Positions 1-9,032 of a stretch of 64,000 nt of DNA are shown in pieces. The DNA lies in assembly GCA_005938025.2 (NCBI GenBank), contig VCCI02000001.1:744001-808000 (forward strand), read 5' to 3'. The position numbers and the translations under genes are program-made. The notes below the pieces were generated by a model, which had not been told where the DNA came from, ran no database searches, and worked only from the letters and a program-made list of their open reading frames with translations. Origin of the DNA: Inquilinus sp. KBS0705 (lineage in GTDB: Bacteria; Bacteroidota; Bacteroidia; Sphingobacteriales; Sphingobacteriaceae). The number at the start of each line of letters is the position of its first letter. Position 1 is the first letter of the stretch.

Positions 1-356
1 TAGAAAAACTGGTTATGGGAATGGCTTTTTATGGGCGAAGCAACCGCGTACCCGACATTATTAAAGCGCCGCTTGGCGTTAAAACCGACGGCCGCATGCG
101 GGCAGGGGGCTATACTTACATTAAGGACAGTATCCTATCGAACAAAGCATTTAAATACTACCGAGACCGCAATGCCGATGCACCCTATATTTTTAATGCC
201 ACCACCAAACAGTTTATTACCTACGATGATGAATGGAGCATTAAGCAAAAGTGCTATTACGTGATGAAGCACAACATGGCGGGCGTAATGTTTTGGGAGT
301 ATTCTGATGATAAAAAAGAATACCTGATCAATGTGGTAAATAAGAGTTTTAAGTGA
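1..356 (+). CDS. Glycoside hydrolase family 18 (chitinase-like), C-terminal part
   Basis: This is the 3' end of a gene cut by the window edge. The frame is open from base 3 and reads Glu-Lys-Leu-Val before the first Met at base 15, so that Met is internal. The motif KLVMGMAFYGR is the late beta-strand signature of GH18 enzymes, and the end GVMFWEYSDD is their typical last strand. The family hydrolyses beta-1,4 GlcNAc linkages with a DxxDxDxE active site, which would lie upstream of the window and cannot be checked. It ends 46 bp before the response regulator gene. Confidence 0.8.
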   Translation, partial: EKLVMGMAFYGRSNRVPDIIKAPLGVKTDGRMRAGGYTYIKDSILSNKAFKYYRDRNADAPYIFNATTKQFITYDDEWSIKQKCYYVMKHNMAGVMFWEYSDDKKEYLINVVNKSFK

Positions 357-360
357 TTGC

Positions 361-392
361 TTGTAAATCTGTAAATTTGGCTTATAAATTTG
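361..392 (+). promoter_or_regulatory. Tandem Bacteroidota -7 boxes before the response regulator
   Basis: Two copies of TAAATTTG, matching the Bacteroidota -7 consensus TAnnTTTG, lie at 372-379 and 385-392, 13 bp apart. A TTG at 361-363 could serve as the -33 element for the second. The start codon at 403 is only 10 bp past the second box, so a transcript from it would have almost no leader. Confidence 0.5.
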
Positions 393-402
393 CCCGCTGT
401 AT

Positions 403-1080
403 ATGAATAACATTTGCCTGGTTGAGGATGAAGACAAAGTTTCGGCGTTTATAAAAAAAGGGCTTACCGAGCATAAATACGGGGTAGATGTTTTTGAGAG
501 TGGTGCCGATGCCTTAGCCGCATTAGCCCAAACCGATTATAACCTGGTGATACTGGATGTAATGCTGCCCGATATGACCGGCATTGAAATTTGCCGCGAA
601 TTGCGCAGACAGCAGCCACAGGTGCCCGTGTTAATGCTAAGCGCCTTAGGCACCATAGATGATAAGGTGAATGGCCTGCATTCCGGTGCCGACGATTATT
701 TGGTAAAGCCCTTCCACTTTAACGAACTGCTGGCCCGTATAGAGGCCCTGTTGCGCCGTAAAAAACTCGCTGAAGGTGATAGTCACATACTAAGCTTTGG
801 CGGCCTTAAATTAAACACCTGGGACAAAACAGCCGAACGCGAAGGGGTACAAATAAGCCTTACCGCCAAAGAATACAGTTTGCTTGAACTGTTTATTAAA
901 AACCCGGGCAAGCTACTATCGCGCGAGTTTATTATGGAGCGGGTATGGGGTATAAATTTCGATACCGGCACCAATATGGTAGATGTATACGTAAACTACC
1001 TGCGCAACAAAATTCAAAAAGGGTTTGATAAAAAGCTTATTCATACGGTAATAGGCATGGGGTACATTCTTAAGGACTAA
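403..1080 (+). CDS. OmpR/PhoB-family response regulator
   Basis: A DNA-binding response regulator of 225 residues, the usual family length. The N-terminal receiver domain (about 1-115) has the acidic pocket LVEDED, the phosphoacceptor Asp52 in VILDVMLPD, Ser80 and Lys102. The C-terminal winged helix (about 130-225) includes the family region ending in HTVIGMGYIL. It lies 7 bp before its sensor kinase and upstream of a CzcCBA-type efflux operon. Such pairs (CusRS/CzcRS type) activate metal efflux when periplasmic metal rises. The specific metal cannot be read from the sequence. Its probable target is the four-repeat site at 2464-2507. Confidence 0.93.
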   Translation: MNNICLVEDEDKVSAFIKKGLTEHKYGVDVFESGADALAALAQTDYNLVILDVMLPDMTGIEICRELRRQQPQVPVLMLSALGTIDDKVNGLHSGADDYLVKPFHFNELLARIEALLRRKKLAEGDSHILSFGGLKLNTWDKTAEREGVQISLTAKEYSLLELFIKNPGKLLSREFIMERVWGINFDTGTNMVDVYVNYLRNKIQKGFDKKLIHTVIGMGYILKD

Positions 1081-1087
1081 CTGCGTT

Positions 1088-2449
1088 ATGAAAATAAAAA
1101 CCCGGCTATCCTTATATTTTACCCTTATTAGTTCGGGGGCACTGCTATTGGTTTTGGTTGCGGTATATATTGCCGTTTTCTCGTTTTTTACCGCCGATTT
1201 TTACAACCGCCTAACCGACCGCACCAACCTGGCATCGCAGCTATATTTAAAGGCAGATGAATTGGCCGCCGATTCGATGCTGCAAATACAGCAAAAATAC
1301 CTGGAGAAACTGCCTTACGAGGTGATACGCATCTACGACAGTAACAATATGTCGGCCTTTAAAATGAAGCACAATATTTACTGGTCGAAAGATATCATTA
1401 ACCAGGTGCGCAAAGAAGGGGCGGTACAATACGAAGAAGGCGACCGCAAAGTAGTGGGTAAGCTGTATAAAGACAACCAGGGTACCTTTGTTATACTGGC
1501 CTCGGCAGTCGACGAAAACTCCGAGCGGCGGTTGGTTATGCTGGGCAAAATAACCATTGTGCTATTTATAATATTTGGCACTGGTTTGTTTTTAGCAGGG
1601 CGGGTCTTCGCTCAAAAGGCGTTATCGCCGGTTGATAAGATCATTTCGCAGATACGAAACATACGGTCAAGCAACCTACACCTGCGGGTAAGCCAGGTAA
1701 AAAGTAAGGATGAGATAGCCGAGCTGATAGACAACTTTAACCAACTACTGGCACACCTGCAAAACGCTTTTGAGTTGCAGCAAACCTTTGTGGCCAATGC
1801 ATCGCACGAGCTGCGCACCCCACTCACCAGTATTATGGGTGAGGTAGATGTGGCATTAGAAAAAAGCCGCGATCCGAAAGAATATAAGCGTGTGCTATCG
1901 TCAATAGCCCATGATGGTGCCCGCCTGCAGGAAACCATTACCAGCCTGATGGAACTGGCACAGGTAGACCTTAACTACACCCAAGCCAAGCTATCGCCGG
2001 TGAGGGTTGATGAATTGATATGGGAACTGGAAGAGCAATGGACAGCCAAAAAAGGCCCCGGCATGCTCAAAATACAATTAGCCGACCTGCCCGAAGATGA
2101 GCAGCTGCTTACCCTGCCCGCCAATAAGCAAATGCTGTACATCGCCTTAAATAACATTATTGATAACGCCTTTAAATACTCCGAACCGCAGCCCGTTACG
2201 CTAAGCTTTGAGGCTACCGCTAACCATATTATGTTAGCCGTTACCGATAAGGGCCCCGGCATTAGTAAAACGAACGTCGAAAAGATATTTCAGCCGTTTT
2301 TTAGGGCTAATAAGGATAAGGCCATAGCAGGCAGCGGTATAGGGTTGTATATCACCAGCAAGATCATTGAGCTATTTAAAGGTACTATCGAGGTGGTATC
2401 TGATGGCCGCAGGGGAAGTGCCTTTGTAGTTAAATTTTTAAAGAGATAG
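1088..2449 (+). CDS. Sensor histidine kinase (HAMP, HisKA, HATPase)
   Basis: A membrane sensor kinase of 453 residues. TM1 is at about 10-35 and TM2 at about 152-172, with a periplasmic loop of about 115 residues between them. HAMP follows (about 175-230), then HisKA with His240 in SHELRTPL, then HATPase with N-box residues around 356-360, the DKGPG G1 box at 387-391 and GSGIGL G2 box at 415-420. All catalytic elements are present. It is co-transcribed with the regulator (7-bp gap). The architecture and the downstream efflux operon suggest a CusS/CzcS-like periplasmic metal sensor, which is inference from context. Confidence 0.92.
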   Translation: MKIKTRLSLYFTLISSGALLLVLVAVYIAVFSFFTADFYNRLTDRTNLASQLYLKADELAADSMLQIQQKYLEKLPYEVIRIYDSNNMSAFKMKHNIYWSKDIINQVRKEGAVQYEEGDRKVVGKLYKDNQGTFVILASAVDENSERRLVMLGKITIVLFIIFGTGLFLAGRVFAQKALSPVDKIISQIRNIRSSNLHLRVSQVKSKDEIAELIDNFNQLLAHLQNAFELQQTFVANASHELRTPLTSIMGEVDVALEKSRDPKEYKRVLSSIAHDGARLQETITSLMELAQVDLNYTQAKLSPVRVDELIWELEEQWTAKKGPGMLKIQLADLPEDEQLLTLPANKQMLYIALNNIIDNAFKYSEPQPVTLSFEATANHIMLAVTDKGPGISKTNVEKIFQPFFRANKDKAIAGSGIGLYITSKIIELFKGTIEVVSDGRRGSAFVVKFLKR

Positions 2450-2463
2450 GGCACCCGCTCAAA

Positions 2464-2507
2464 TTCTAATGCAAATCTAATTTCGTTCTAATCTGCCTCT
2501 AATACGG
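2464..2507 (+). promoter_or_regulatory. Four direct repeats with 11-bp phasing (candidate response-regulator operator)
   Basis: The hexamer TCTAAT occurs at 2465, 2476, 2487 and 2498, exactly 11 bp apart, with unrelated 5-bp spacers. OmpR/PhoB-family regulators bind head-to-tail direct repeats on about 11-bp phasing. The array lies between the kinase stop (2449) and the -7 box at 2514, covering the expected -33 region, which is the placement of an activator. Confidence 0.7.
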
Positions 2508-2513
2508 GTACAA

Positions 2514-2521
2514 TAGTTTTG
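2514..2521 (+). promoter_or_regulatory. -7 box of the metal-efflux operon
   Basis: TAGTTTTG matches TAnnTTTG, 31 bp upstream of the start at 2545. No good -33 TTTG is present at the expected distance. Instead the 11-bp repeats occupy that position, consistent with activator-dependent transcription. Confidence 0.55.
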
Positions 2522-2544
2522 GTGCTATCAATACTAATGTACTC

Positions 2545-3816
2545 ATGACTAACAAATTTCGAATATTGCTTTTACTTCTGGTGTTGGTTGCAGCGGCGCA
2601 TACAGGTGCTTTTGCCCAAACCGATACCCTTAAAATTACCTTTAAAGAGGCCGAAAAAACTTTCCTTGACAATAACCTTAGCCTGCTTGCCCAAAAATAT
2701 AATGTTGATGCAGCCGGCGCCTTGGTACAACAAGCCAAACTTTGGGACAATCCCGTTTTAAGCACCGACCAAAACATAACCGATGCCACCCACAAATATT
2801 TTGACCATAGCGGCAACAACGGGCAGGTACTGGTACAACTAAGCCAATTAATTAAAACAGCCGGCAAACGCGGCAAGCAAATAGCCATTGCCAACGATGG
2901 TGTGCAGATACAGCAGGCGCAGTTTAACGATCTGTTGCGCAACCTGCACTATAACTTGCTGCTCGATTTTGCACAGGTAGCCAACTTGGCCGACCAGCGC
3001 AAAGTGTACCTTACCGAGATAGCCTCGGCCACGTATATGGTTGATGCTATTGATAAATCGTACAAAGCAGGTAATAACTCGTTAAAAGATGTAATCCGTT
3101 TAAAGGCATTGCTCTTTGGTTTACAAAACGACCTGGTAGCTATTGATGGCCAGCTTAACGATCTGCAAAGCGAATTAAAGACATTGCTGGTAACCGACCC
3201 GGCAAAATTTATAGCCCCTATAATAACGTTTACAAACAGCGATACCACCCTAAACGCCGCCGTATTGGCCGACCAGGCTAAAAATACACGTGGCGATTAT
3301 TTGGCCAATCGTTATTTGTTAGATCAGAACAATCACAGCCTTGCCTTGCAAAAGGCAATGGCCGTGCCTGATGTTACCATAGGCGCCACCTACGACCAAA
3401 ACAGCAGCTATGCCCGCAACTATGTGGGTTTAGAGATAAGCCTGCCGCTGCCATTTTTAAACCGCAACCAGGGCAATATCAAAAATGCCAGGCTATCGGC
3501 ACAAAGCCAGGAGTTTGTGTTAAAGAACAGCGAAGTGCAGGTGAAGAACGATGTGTACGCTGCCGTAAACCAATACAACATTAGCAAACAACTGCTGGGC
3601 ACCAGCGAAACCGACTTTTACAACAAGTACGACCAGTTGTATAAAAGCATGCTGAAAAGCTTTCAGCAAAAGCAGATAGGCCTGCAGGAGTTTATCGACT
3701 TTTTCGACTCGTACCGCGATACCAAACTAAAAATATTACAGCAGCAGGTTAACCTGCAAAAAGCCATAGCCGACTTGAATTACGCGGTTGGCAGCACCGT
3801 TATTAACCCACTTTAA
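2545..3816 (+). CDS. TolC-family outer-membrane channel of a metal efflux system (CzcC-like)
   Basis: A protein of 423 residues with a cleavable signal peptide (about 1-25, ending AFAQ). Two outer-membrane-efflux repeats are rich in long Gln/Ala helices (about 28-210 and 240-415). TolC-family proteins trimerise into a channel from periplasm to outside. It is the first gene of a three-gene efflux operon and is followed 29 bp later by the adaptor. The order C-B-A and the heavy-metal type of the pump downstream support a CzcC/CusC role. Confidence 0.9.
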   Translation: MTNKFRILLLLLVLVAAAHTGAFAQTDTLKITFKEAEKTFLDNNLSLLAQKYNVDAAGALVQQAKLWDNPVLSTDQNITDATHKYFDHSGNNGQVLVQLSQLIKTAGKRGKQIAIANDGVQIQQAQFNDLLRNLHYNLLLDFAQVANLADQRKVYLTEIASATYMVDAIDKSYKAGNNSLKDVIRLKALLFGLQNDLVAIDGQLNDLQSELKTLLVTDPAKFIAPIITFTNSDTTLNAAVLADQAKNTRGDYLANRYLLDQNNHSLALQKAMAVPDVTIGATYDQNSSYARNYVGLEISLPLPFLNRNQGNIKNARLSAQSQEFVLKNSEVQVKNDVYAAVNQYNISKQLLGTSETDFYNKYDQLYKSMLKSFQQKQIGLQEFIDFFDSYRDTKLKILQQQVNLQKAIADLNYAVGSTVINPL

Positions 3817-3845
3817 TCATCAGCATAAAATATCAAGCACATAAA

Positions 3846-4943
3846 ATGAAAAATAAAGCATTATATATTGGCATAGCGGGCCTTTTGGGCCTGGCATCCT
3901 GCCAGCAGGAAAAAACCGGCACCATGGAAAGCAAGCAAGTTTGCATCAGCGACTCGTTGGCTAAAATGGTGAAGATAGACACCGCCAAAACCACGCCTAT
4001 GAAAGACGAGCTTGCGTTGTCGGGAGAGGTATCGTTTGACGAGAACAAGGTGGTAAAAGTGTTCCCGTTTGCAAGCGGGCAGGTTATGGAGGTTAAGGTA
4101 TCCTTAGGCGATAAGGTAAGCAAGGGCCAAACACTTGCCGTAATACGCAGCGCCGATGTTGCCGGTAACTATACCGACCTTACCTCAACCAAGGCCGACC
4201 TGTCTATCAGCAAACGCCAGTTAGAGCAAGCCGAATACCTGTACAAAAACGGTATAAGCAGCGAGCGCGACTATACGGAGGCTAAAGAGAATTATAACAA
4301 AGCGGTAGCCGCCAACAGCAAAGTACGCGACCAAATAGCCATTAACGGTGGTGGCAATACCAGCGCCAGCGGCACACTGGTTATTAAGGCACCCGGCAGC
4401 GGTTACGTGGTGGAGAAAAATATATCGGCCGGTAACTTCATCCGCCCTGATAACAGCAACAGCCTGTTCACTATATCTGATATGAAGGATGTATGGATAT
4501 GGGCAAACGTGTTTGAAAGCGACATATCAAAAATAAAAAAAGGCTACGATGCTAAGATCACTACGCTGGCCTACCCGGATAAGGTGTTTAACGGTAACGT
4601 TGACGAGATAAGCTCGGTGCTTGATCCTGATAACAAGGTGATGAAAGTGCGTATAGCCCTAAATAACAACGATATGCTATTAAAGCCCGAAATGTTTACC
4701 AATGTGCTCATCACTAATAAAGAAAACGCCAGCTCGGTAGCTATACCTGCATCGGCGGTGATATTTGATAACAGCAAAAATTATGTGATCGTATACAATA
4801 GTAAATGCGATTTGCAGGTGCACGAAGTAAGCGTAATAAAAACGGTTGATGACGTTACCTACATCGCATCGGGCCTTAAACCCGGCGATAAGGTGGTATC
4901 AAAAAGCCAGCTAATGCTTTACAACGCATTAACCGAAGAATAA
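3846..4943 (+). CDS. RND periplasmic adaptor lipoprotein (CzcB/CusB-like)
   Basis: A 365-residue membrane-fusion protein. The N-terminus ends in the lipobox LLGLASC, giving a lipid-anchored Cys at about residue 20. A barrel-sandwich hybrid with the lipoyl-like half ASGQVMEVKVSLGDKVSKGQ is followed by a coiled-coil hairpin (about 105-160), beta-barrel and membrane-proximal domains. It bridges the inner-membrane pump and the outer channel. There is a 71-bp gap to the pump gene that contains a 17-bp palindrome at 4964-4980. No His-rich N-terminal metal-binding extension of the CzcB type is seen. Confidence 0.9.
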   Translation: MKNKALYIGIAGLLGLASCQQEKTGTMESKQVCISDSLAKMVKIDTAKTTPMKDELALSGEVSFDENKVVKVFPFASGQVMEVKVSLGDKVSKGQTLAVIRSADVAGNYTDLTSTKADLSISKRQLEQAEYLYKNGISSERDYTEAKENYNKAVAANSKVRDQIAINGGGNTSASGTLVIKAPGSGYVVEKNISAGNFIRPDNSNSLFTISDMKDVWIWANVFESDISKIKKGYDAKITTLAYPDKVFNGNVDEISSVLDPDNKVMKVRIALNNNDMLLKPEMFTNVLITNKENASSVAIPASAVIFDNSKNYVIVYNSKCDLQVHEVSVIKTVDDVTYIASGLKPGDKVVSKSQLMLYNALTEE

Positions 4944-4963
4944 GCTTTTTACACGCAGATACG

Positions 4964-4980
4964 ATTTACAGGCTGTAAAT
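4964..4980. repeat. 17-bp palindrome between adaptor and pump genes
   Basis: ATTTACAG and CTGTAAAT form perfect 8-bp arms around a single central G. The arms are too close to form a stable RNA hairpin, so if functional it would be a protein-binding site. It lies 35 bp before the pump start. Confidence 0.35.
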
Positions 4981-5014
4981 AAGCCTTTGATACATTACTA
5001 TTTTATACAACAAA

Positions 5015-8000
5015 ATGGATAAGCTAATTAAAAATATTATATACTTTTCGCTCAGGCACCGGGCAATGGTATTCTTTTTAACCGGGGTGCTGGCCGTGCT
5101 GGGGGTTTGGAGTTATTTAAATACGCCAATTGAAACCTTCCCGGATGTTACCAACACACAGATCATCATTATAGCCCAGTGGCCGGGCCGCAGCGCCGAA
5201 GAGGTGGAGAAGATGATAACCATACCTATAGAGACCGTATTAAACTCGGTACAAAAAAAGGCAAACCTGCGTACCACCTCATCATTCGGCCTCTCATACG
5301 TTCGCATTATTTTTGATGATGATGTAGACGACGCCTTTGCCCGCCAGCAGGTATTAAGCCGCCTGGGTAATGCCGACCTGCCCGACGGGGTGAAACCCGA
5401 GGTAGAGCCGCCTTATGGCCCAACCGGCGAAATTTACCGCTATACGCTAAAAAGCAAAACCAAATCGCTGCACGAGTTAACCGCTATACAGGATTGGGTG
5501 CTCGACCGTCAGTTTAAATCTATACAGGGTGTTGCCGATGTAAACAGCTTTGGCGGCGAGGAAAAAACTTACGAGGTAAGTGTTAACCCATCTTTATTGC
5601 AAAAATACGGCTTAACATCGCTTGATGTGTACAACGCCATTAACCGTAGTAACATTAACGTGGGCGGCGATGTAATAGAGAAGAACGACCAGGCCTTTGT
5701 AGTGCGTGGTATAGGTTTGATAAACAACATCAGCGAGATAGAGAACATCATTATTAAAAACGTTAACAACGTGCCTATACTGGCGCGCAATGTGGCCGAT
5801 ATAAAAGAAAGCGGACTGCCCAGGTTAGGGCAGGTGAGCCGCGACCGGCAAAAGGATGTTATTGAGGGTATTATAGTAATGCGTAAAGGTGAGAACCCTG
5901 CCGAGGTACTTGACCGCATACGCGCCAAGGTAACCGAGTTAAACTCGACCATATTGCCGAGCGATGTGAAGATTGATACCTTTTACGACCGTACCAACTT
6001 GATGGATTTTTGTACCGAAACGGTTATACATAACTTGTTAGAAGGTATTGTGCTGGTAACCGTTATCGTGTTCCTTTTTATGGCCGACTGGCGTACTACG
6101 CTTACGGTGGCCATTATCATACCACTTGCACTGCTGTTTGCCTTTATATGTATGCGTATTAAGGGGATGACAGCCAACTTACTATCGATGGGGGCGGTTG
6201 ACTTCGGTATCATCATAGATGGCGCCGTGGTGATGGTAGAGGGGATATTTGTAGCCCTTGACCACCGCGCCAAAGAAGTTGGCATGCAAAAGTTTAACGG
6301 GCTGGCTAAGCTGGGCTTGTTTAAAAATGTAGGTGCCGAGATGGGTAAGGCTATCTTCTTCTCTAAACTGATCATCATTACCTGTTTAATACCCATTTTC
6401 GCCTTTCAAAAGGTAGAGGGTAAAATGTTTTCGCCATTGGCGTATACACTCGGCTTTGCCTTATTGGGTGCCTTACTGTTCACGCTTACGCTGGTGCCGG
6501 CATTATCAAGCATACTGTTAAAAAAGAACGTTAAAGAAAAGCACAACCCGGTAGTTATCTTTTTTGAAGAAGGTATCCGCAAAATGTTTGGCTTTACCTA
6601 TAAAAACCAAAAGCTGAGTCTGATCATCGCCTTTAGCTTTATGGCTATCACGTTTTTCTCGGCCAAGTTTTTGGGTACCGAATTTTTACCCGAGTTGAAC
6701 GAGGGGGCCCTTTGGGTAGAGGCCGAACTGCCGATGAGCGTATCGCTTACCCAGGCCGAAACCATCAACCAAAAAATGATGCAGATACTGGAGAAATTCC
6801 CCGAAGTGAAGCAAACGCTGGCACAGGTGGGCCGTACCAACGATGGTACCGACCCTAAGGGTTTCTTTGATGTGCAGATACAGGTAGACCTGAAAAAGAA
6901 AAATGAATGGCGCAAAGGCTTAAGCGAAGAACAGCTGATAGACCAGATGGACCAGCAGTTGCGCAAATTACCGGGTATAGTATTTAACTACTCGCAACCC
7001 ATACGCGATAACGTTGACGAGGCTGTAGCCGGGGTAAACGCCAGCATGGCGGTAAAAATATTTGGCCCTGATTTTCAGGAGCTGGATAAAAAGGCCGACC
7101 AGGTTATGAATGTTTTAAAAGGCATTAAAGGTGTTGATGACCTTGGTGTACTGCGTAACCTTGGCCAGCCCGAGTTTAGGATAGAGCTTGATCAGCGTAA
7201 AATGGCCCTGTATGGCGTAAGCACCGCCGATGCCAACGCTGTTATTGAACTGGCAATAGGTGGTAAAGCCGCCACACAATTATACGAGGGCGAACGTAAG
7301 TTTGACATACGTGTACGCTACCAAAAGCAATACCGCGACACGCAGGAGAAGGTGGAGAACCTGATGGTGCCTACTTTAAACGGGTCTAAAATATCTATCA
7401 AAGAGATATCTACCATTAAGGAACTCACCGGCCCCGCGTTTATCTTCAGGGATAATAATACACGCTACATTGCCGTAAAATTCTCGGTACGTGGCCGCGA
7501 TTTGGGTAGTACCATTGCCGAAGCGCAGCAAAAGGTAAACCAAAAAGTTAAGCTGGACCGCGGTTACGCCTTTACTTGGAACGGCGAGTTTGAGAACCAG
7601 ATACGGGCATCAAACACACTGGCCCACGTAGTGCCTATATGTTTACTGGTGATATTTTTGATATTGTACGTAACCTTTGGCAATGCTAAAGATGCCACGC
7701 TGGTTATCATGAATGTACCGTTCGCGCTGATAGGGGGTATACTGGCCCTGCATATTACCGGCATCAACTTTAGTATATCGGCAGGTATTGGTTTTATAGC
7801 CCTGTTTGGGGTGTGTATACAAAACGGGGTGATACTGATATCGGTATTCCGTAAAAACCTGCAGGATGGGCTGCATTTAAACGAGGCCATATTAACCGGG
7901 GTAATATCCCGTGTGCGCCCCGTGGTAATGACCGCTTTGATGGCCGCCATAGGCCTAATGCCGGCAGCGGTATCAACAGGTATTGGTTCCGAAACACAGA

Positions 8001-8152
8001 AGCCCCTGGCTGTAGTGGTAATAGGTGGTTTAATAACTTCTACCATACTTACCTTATTAATATTACCTGTTATTTATGCCATAGTGCACAGGTTTATACA
8101 CAAGCGCGAAAACCGCAAGTTATTGAAGAAAATAGGTGCCATAAACACCTAG
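5015..8152 (+). CDS. Heavy-metal RND efflux pump (CzcA/CusA family)
   Basis: A 1045-residue inner-membrane proton/metal antiporter of the HME-RND subfamily, with 12 TM helices in two halves and two large periplasmic loops. The N-terminus TPIETFPDVTNTQI and the TM4 motif DFGIIIDGAVVMVE, with the two Asp residues typical of CzcA-type proton relay, identify the heavy-metal class rather than drug pumps. The region corresponding to the CusA methionine entry site reads LWVEAELP without a Met. This leans towards divalent Co/Zn/Cd/Ni rather than Cu/Ag, but the metal remains inference. It is last in the operon and is followed by a terminator at 8179-8213. Confidence 0.93.
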   Translation: MDKLIKNIIYFSLRHRAMVFFLTGVLAVLGVWSYLNTPIETFPDVTNTQIIIIAQWPGRSAEEVEKMITIPIETVLNSVQKKANLRTTSSFGLSYVRIIFDDDVDDAFARQQVLSRLGNADLPDGVKPEVEPPYGPTGEIYRYTLKSKTKSLHELTAIQDWVLDRQFKSIQGVADVNSFGGEEKTYEVSVNPSLLQKYGLTSLDVYNAINRSNINVGGDVIEKNDQAFVVRGIGLINNISEIENIIIKNVNNVPILARNVADIKESGLPRLGQVSRDRQKDVIEGIIVMRKGENPAEVLDRIRAKVTELNSTILPSDVKIDTFYDRTNLMDFCTETVIHNLLEGIVLVTVIVFLFMADWRTTLTVAIIIPLALLFAFICMRIKGMTANLLSMGAVDFGIIIDGAVVMVEGIFVALDHRAKEVGMQKFNGLAKLGLFKNVGAEMGKAIFFSKLIIITCLIPIFAFQKVEGKMFSPLAYTLGFALLGALLFTLTLVPALSSILLKKNVKEKHNPVVIFFEEGIRKMFGFTYKNQKLSLIIAFSFMAITFFSAKFLGTEFLPELNEGALWVEAELPMSVSLTQAETINQKMMQILEKFPEVKQTLAQVGRTNDGTDPKGFFDVQIQVDLKKKNEWRKGLSEEQLIDQMDQQLRKLPGIVFNYSQPIRDNVDEAVAGVNASMAVKIFGPDFQELDKKADQVMNVLKGIKGVDDLGVLRNLGQPEFRIELDQRKMALYGVSTADANAVIELAIGGKAATQLYEGERKFDIRVRYQKQYRDTQEKVENLMVPTLNGSKISIKEISTIKELTGPAFIFRDNNTRYIAVKFSVRGRDLGSTIAEAQQKVNQKVKLDRGYAFTWNGEFENQIRASNTLAHVVPICLLVIFLILYVTFGNAKDATLVIMNVPFALIGGILALHITGINFSISAGIGFIALFGVCIQNGVILISVFRKNLQDGLHLNEAILTGVISRVRPVVMTALMAAIGLMPAAVSTGIGSETQKPLAVVVIGGLITSTILTLLILPVIYAIVHRFIHKRENRKLLKKIGAINT

Positions 8153-8178
8153 GTTTTGGTTTATTTTTTAATGAGGGC

Positions 8179-8213
8179 CCCGGTACGTTTAGGCGTATCG
8201 GGTTCTTTTTTTT
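8179..8213 (+). terminator. Rho-independent terminator after the efflux operon
   Basis: CCCGGTACG (8179-8187) pairs with CGTATCGGG (8194-8202) through one G-U pair across a 6-nt loop, followed by a T-rich run to 8213. It lies 27 bp after the pump stop and abuts the stop of the convergent regulator gene. Confidence 0.75.
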
Positions 8214-8988
8214 AGCTTAATACGATACCGTTTTTAAGCGCATTACCATAAGCTGCCTTATCAAAACTATACAAATGCGGCGAGCGGTGGGGGCCAATGT
8301 TGCGTTTTTCATCCAGCTTTTTTAGCAGGCCCAGTGCCATCAGCTTTTTTGGGAAGTTACTAATGTCGAGTTTTTTGCCCAGCAGCGTTTCGTATAAGGC
8401 ATGTATCTCGGTAAGAGTGAATTTTTCGGGCAGCATGTTATAACCAATAGGGTAGTGGTATAGCTGCACCCGCATAGTATGCAGCGCTTCTTTCACCATC
8501 TCATCATGGTCAAACTCCAGTTTGGGCAGGCTGTCCATATCAAACCAGTCGCAGGCGGTCACCATCTTATCCAGTTTCAGTTCCGTTTCCGAAAAATCAG
8601 TTATCGCGTAAAACCCTACGGATATGGTTTGGTCTATCAGCCAGTTATCTTTTGCTATTCGCACACCGGTTATTTTAAACCACCTTTCGTTATCAAACTC
8701 CTCAAACCTGGCGCGGCCCGGGTCGCCAAAGGTTTTAAACTGCTGTAAAAACAGATTATCCACACCTGTACGTTCCCTTACGTTGCGGGCGGCGGCTTCA
8801 ACCAATTTTTCGGTGCGCTTAATATAACCGCCGGGTAGGCACCAGCCGTCAATTACCGCATGTTTTATCAATAACAGCTTTAACTGCTGCTGGTGATAAC
8901 CAAATATGGCGCAATCAATACTTACATGGGGCACATAGTACTTATGTCCGTTTAATATAAAATCTTCAAGATCGGCATCGGTATGCAT
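8212..8988 (-). CDS. Nudix-like transcriptional regulator (NrtR/AraR-type) with C-terminal winged helix
   Basis: A 258-residue protein using the ATG at 8988; a TTG two codons upstream is less likely. It has a Nudix fold (about 20-150) and a winged helix (about 165-250). The Nudix box is degenerate. The GX5E part is present (Gly54 to Glu60), but REUXEE reads R68-N-V-R-E-R, so two of the conserved Glu positions are Asn and Arg. Loss of catalysis with a C-terminal winged helix is the hallmark of the NrtR family, whose Bacteroidota members regulate sugar or NAD metabolism. It is divergent from a sugar isomerase-like gene with a 25-bp palindrome between them. The effector is probably a sugar or nucleotide-sugar, which is inference. 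Confidence 0.85.
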   Translation of the reverse strand: MHTDADLEDFILNGHKYYVPHVSIDCAIFGYHQQQLKLLLIKHAVIDGWCLPGGYIKRTEKLVEAAARNVRERTGVDNLFLQQFKTFGDPGRARFEEFDNERWFKITGVRIAKDNWLIDQTISVGFYAITDFSETELKLDKMVTACDWFDMDSLPKLEFDHDEMVKEALHTMRVQLYHYPIGYNMLPEKFTLTEIHALYETLLGKKLDISNFPKKLMALGLLKKLDEKRNIGPHRSPHLYSFDKAAYGNALKNGIVLS

Positions 8989-9032
8989 GCTCAAAAATAG
9001 TATTCTGACGGGGAATAATGTAGTTATAAAAC

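Noticed and set aside
15..17. ATG at base 15 as start of the chitinase gene
   Set aside because: The frame is open upstream to the window edge and reads EKLV before it, part of the conserved GH18 strand, so the gene begins outside the window.
2464..2507. Short regular repeats as a CRISPR-like array
   Set aside because: Six-base repeats with 5-bp spacers are far too short for CRISPR, and no cas genes are present.
5983..6396. Long open frames antisense to the CzcA-like pump gene
   Set aside because: They are shadows of a strongly conserved gene on the + strand, with low-complexity translations and no family features.
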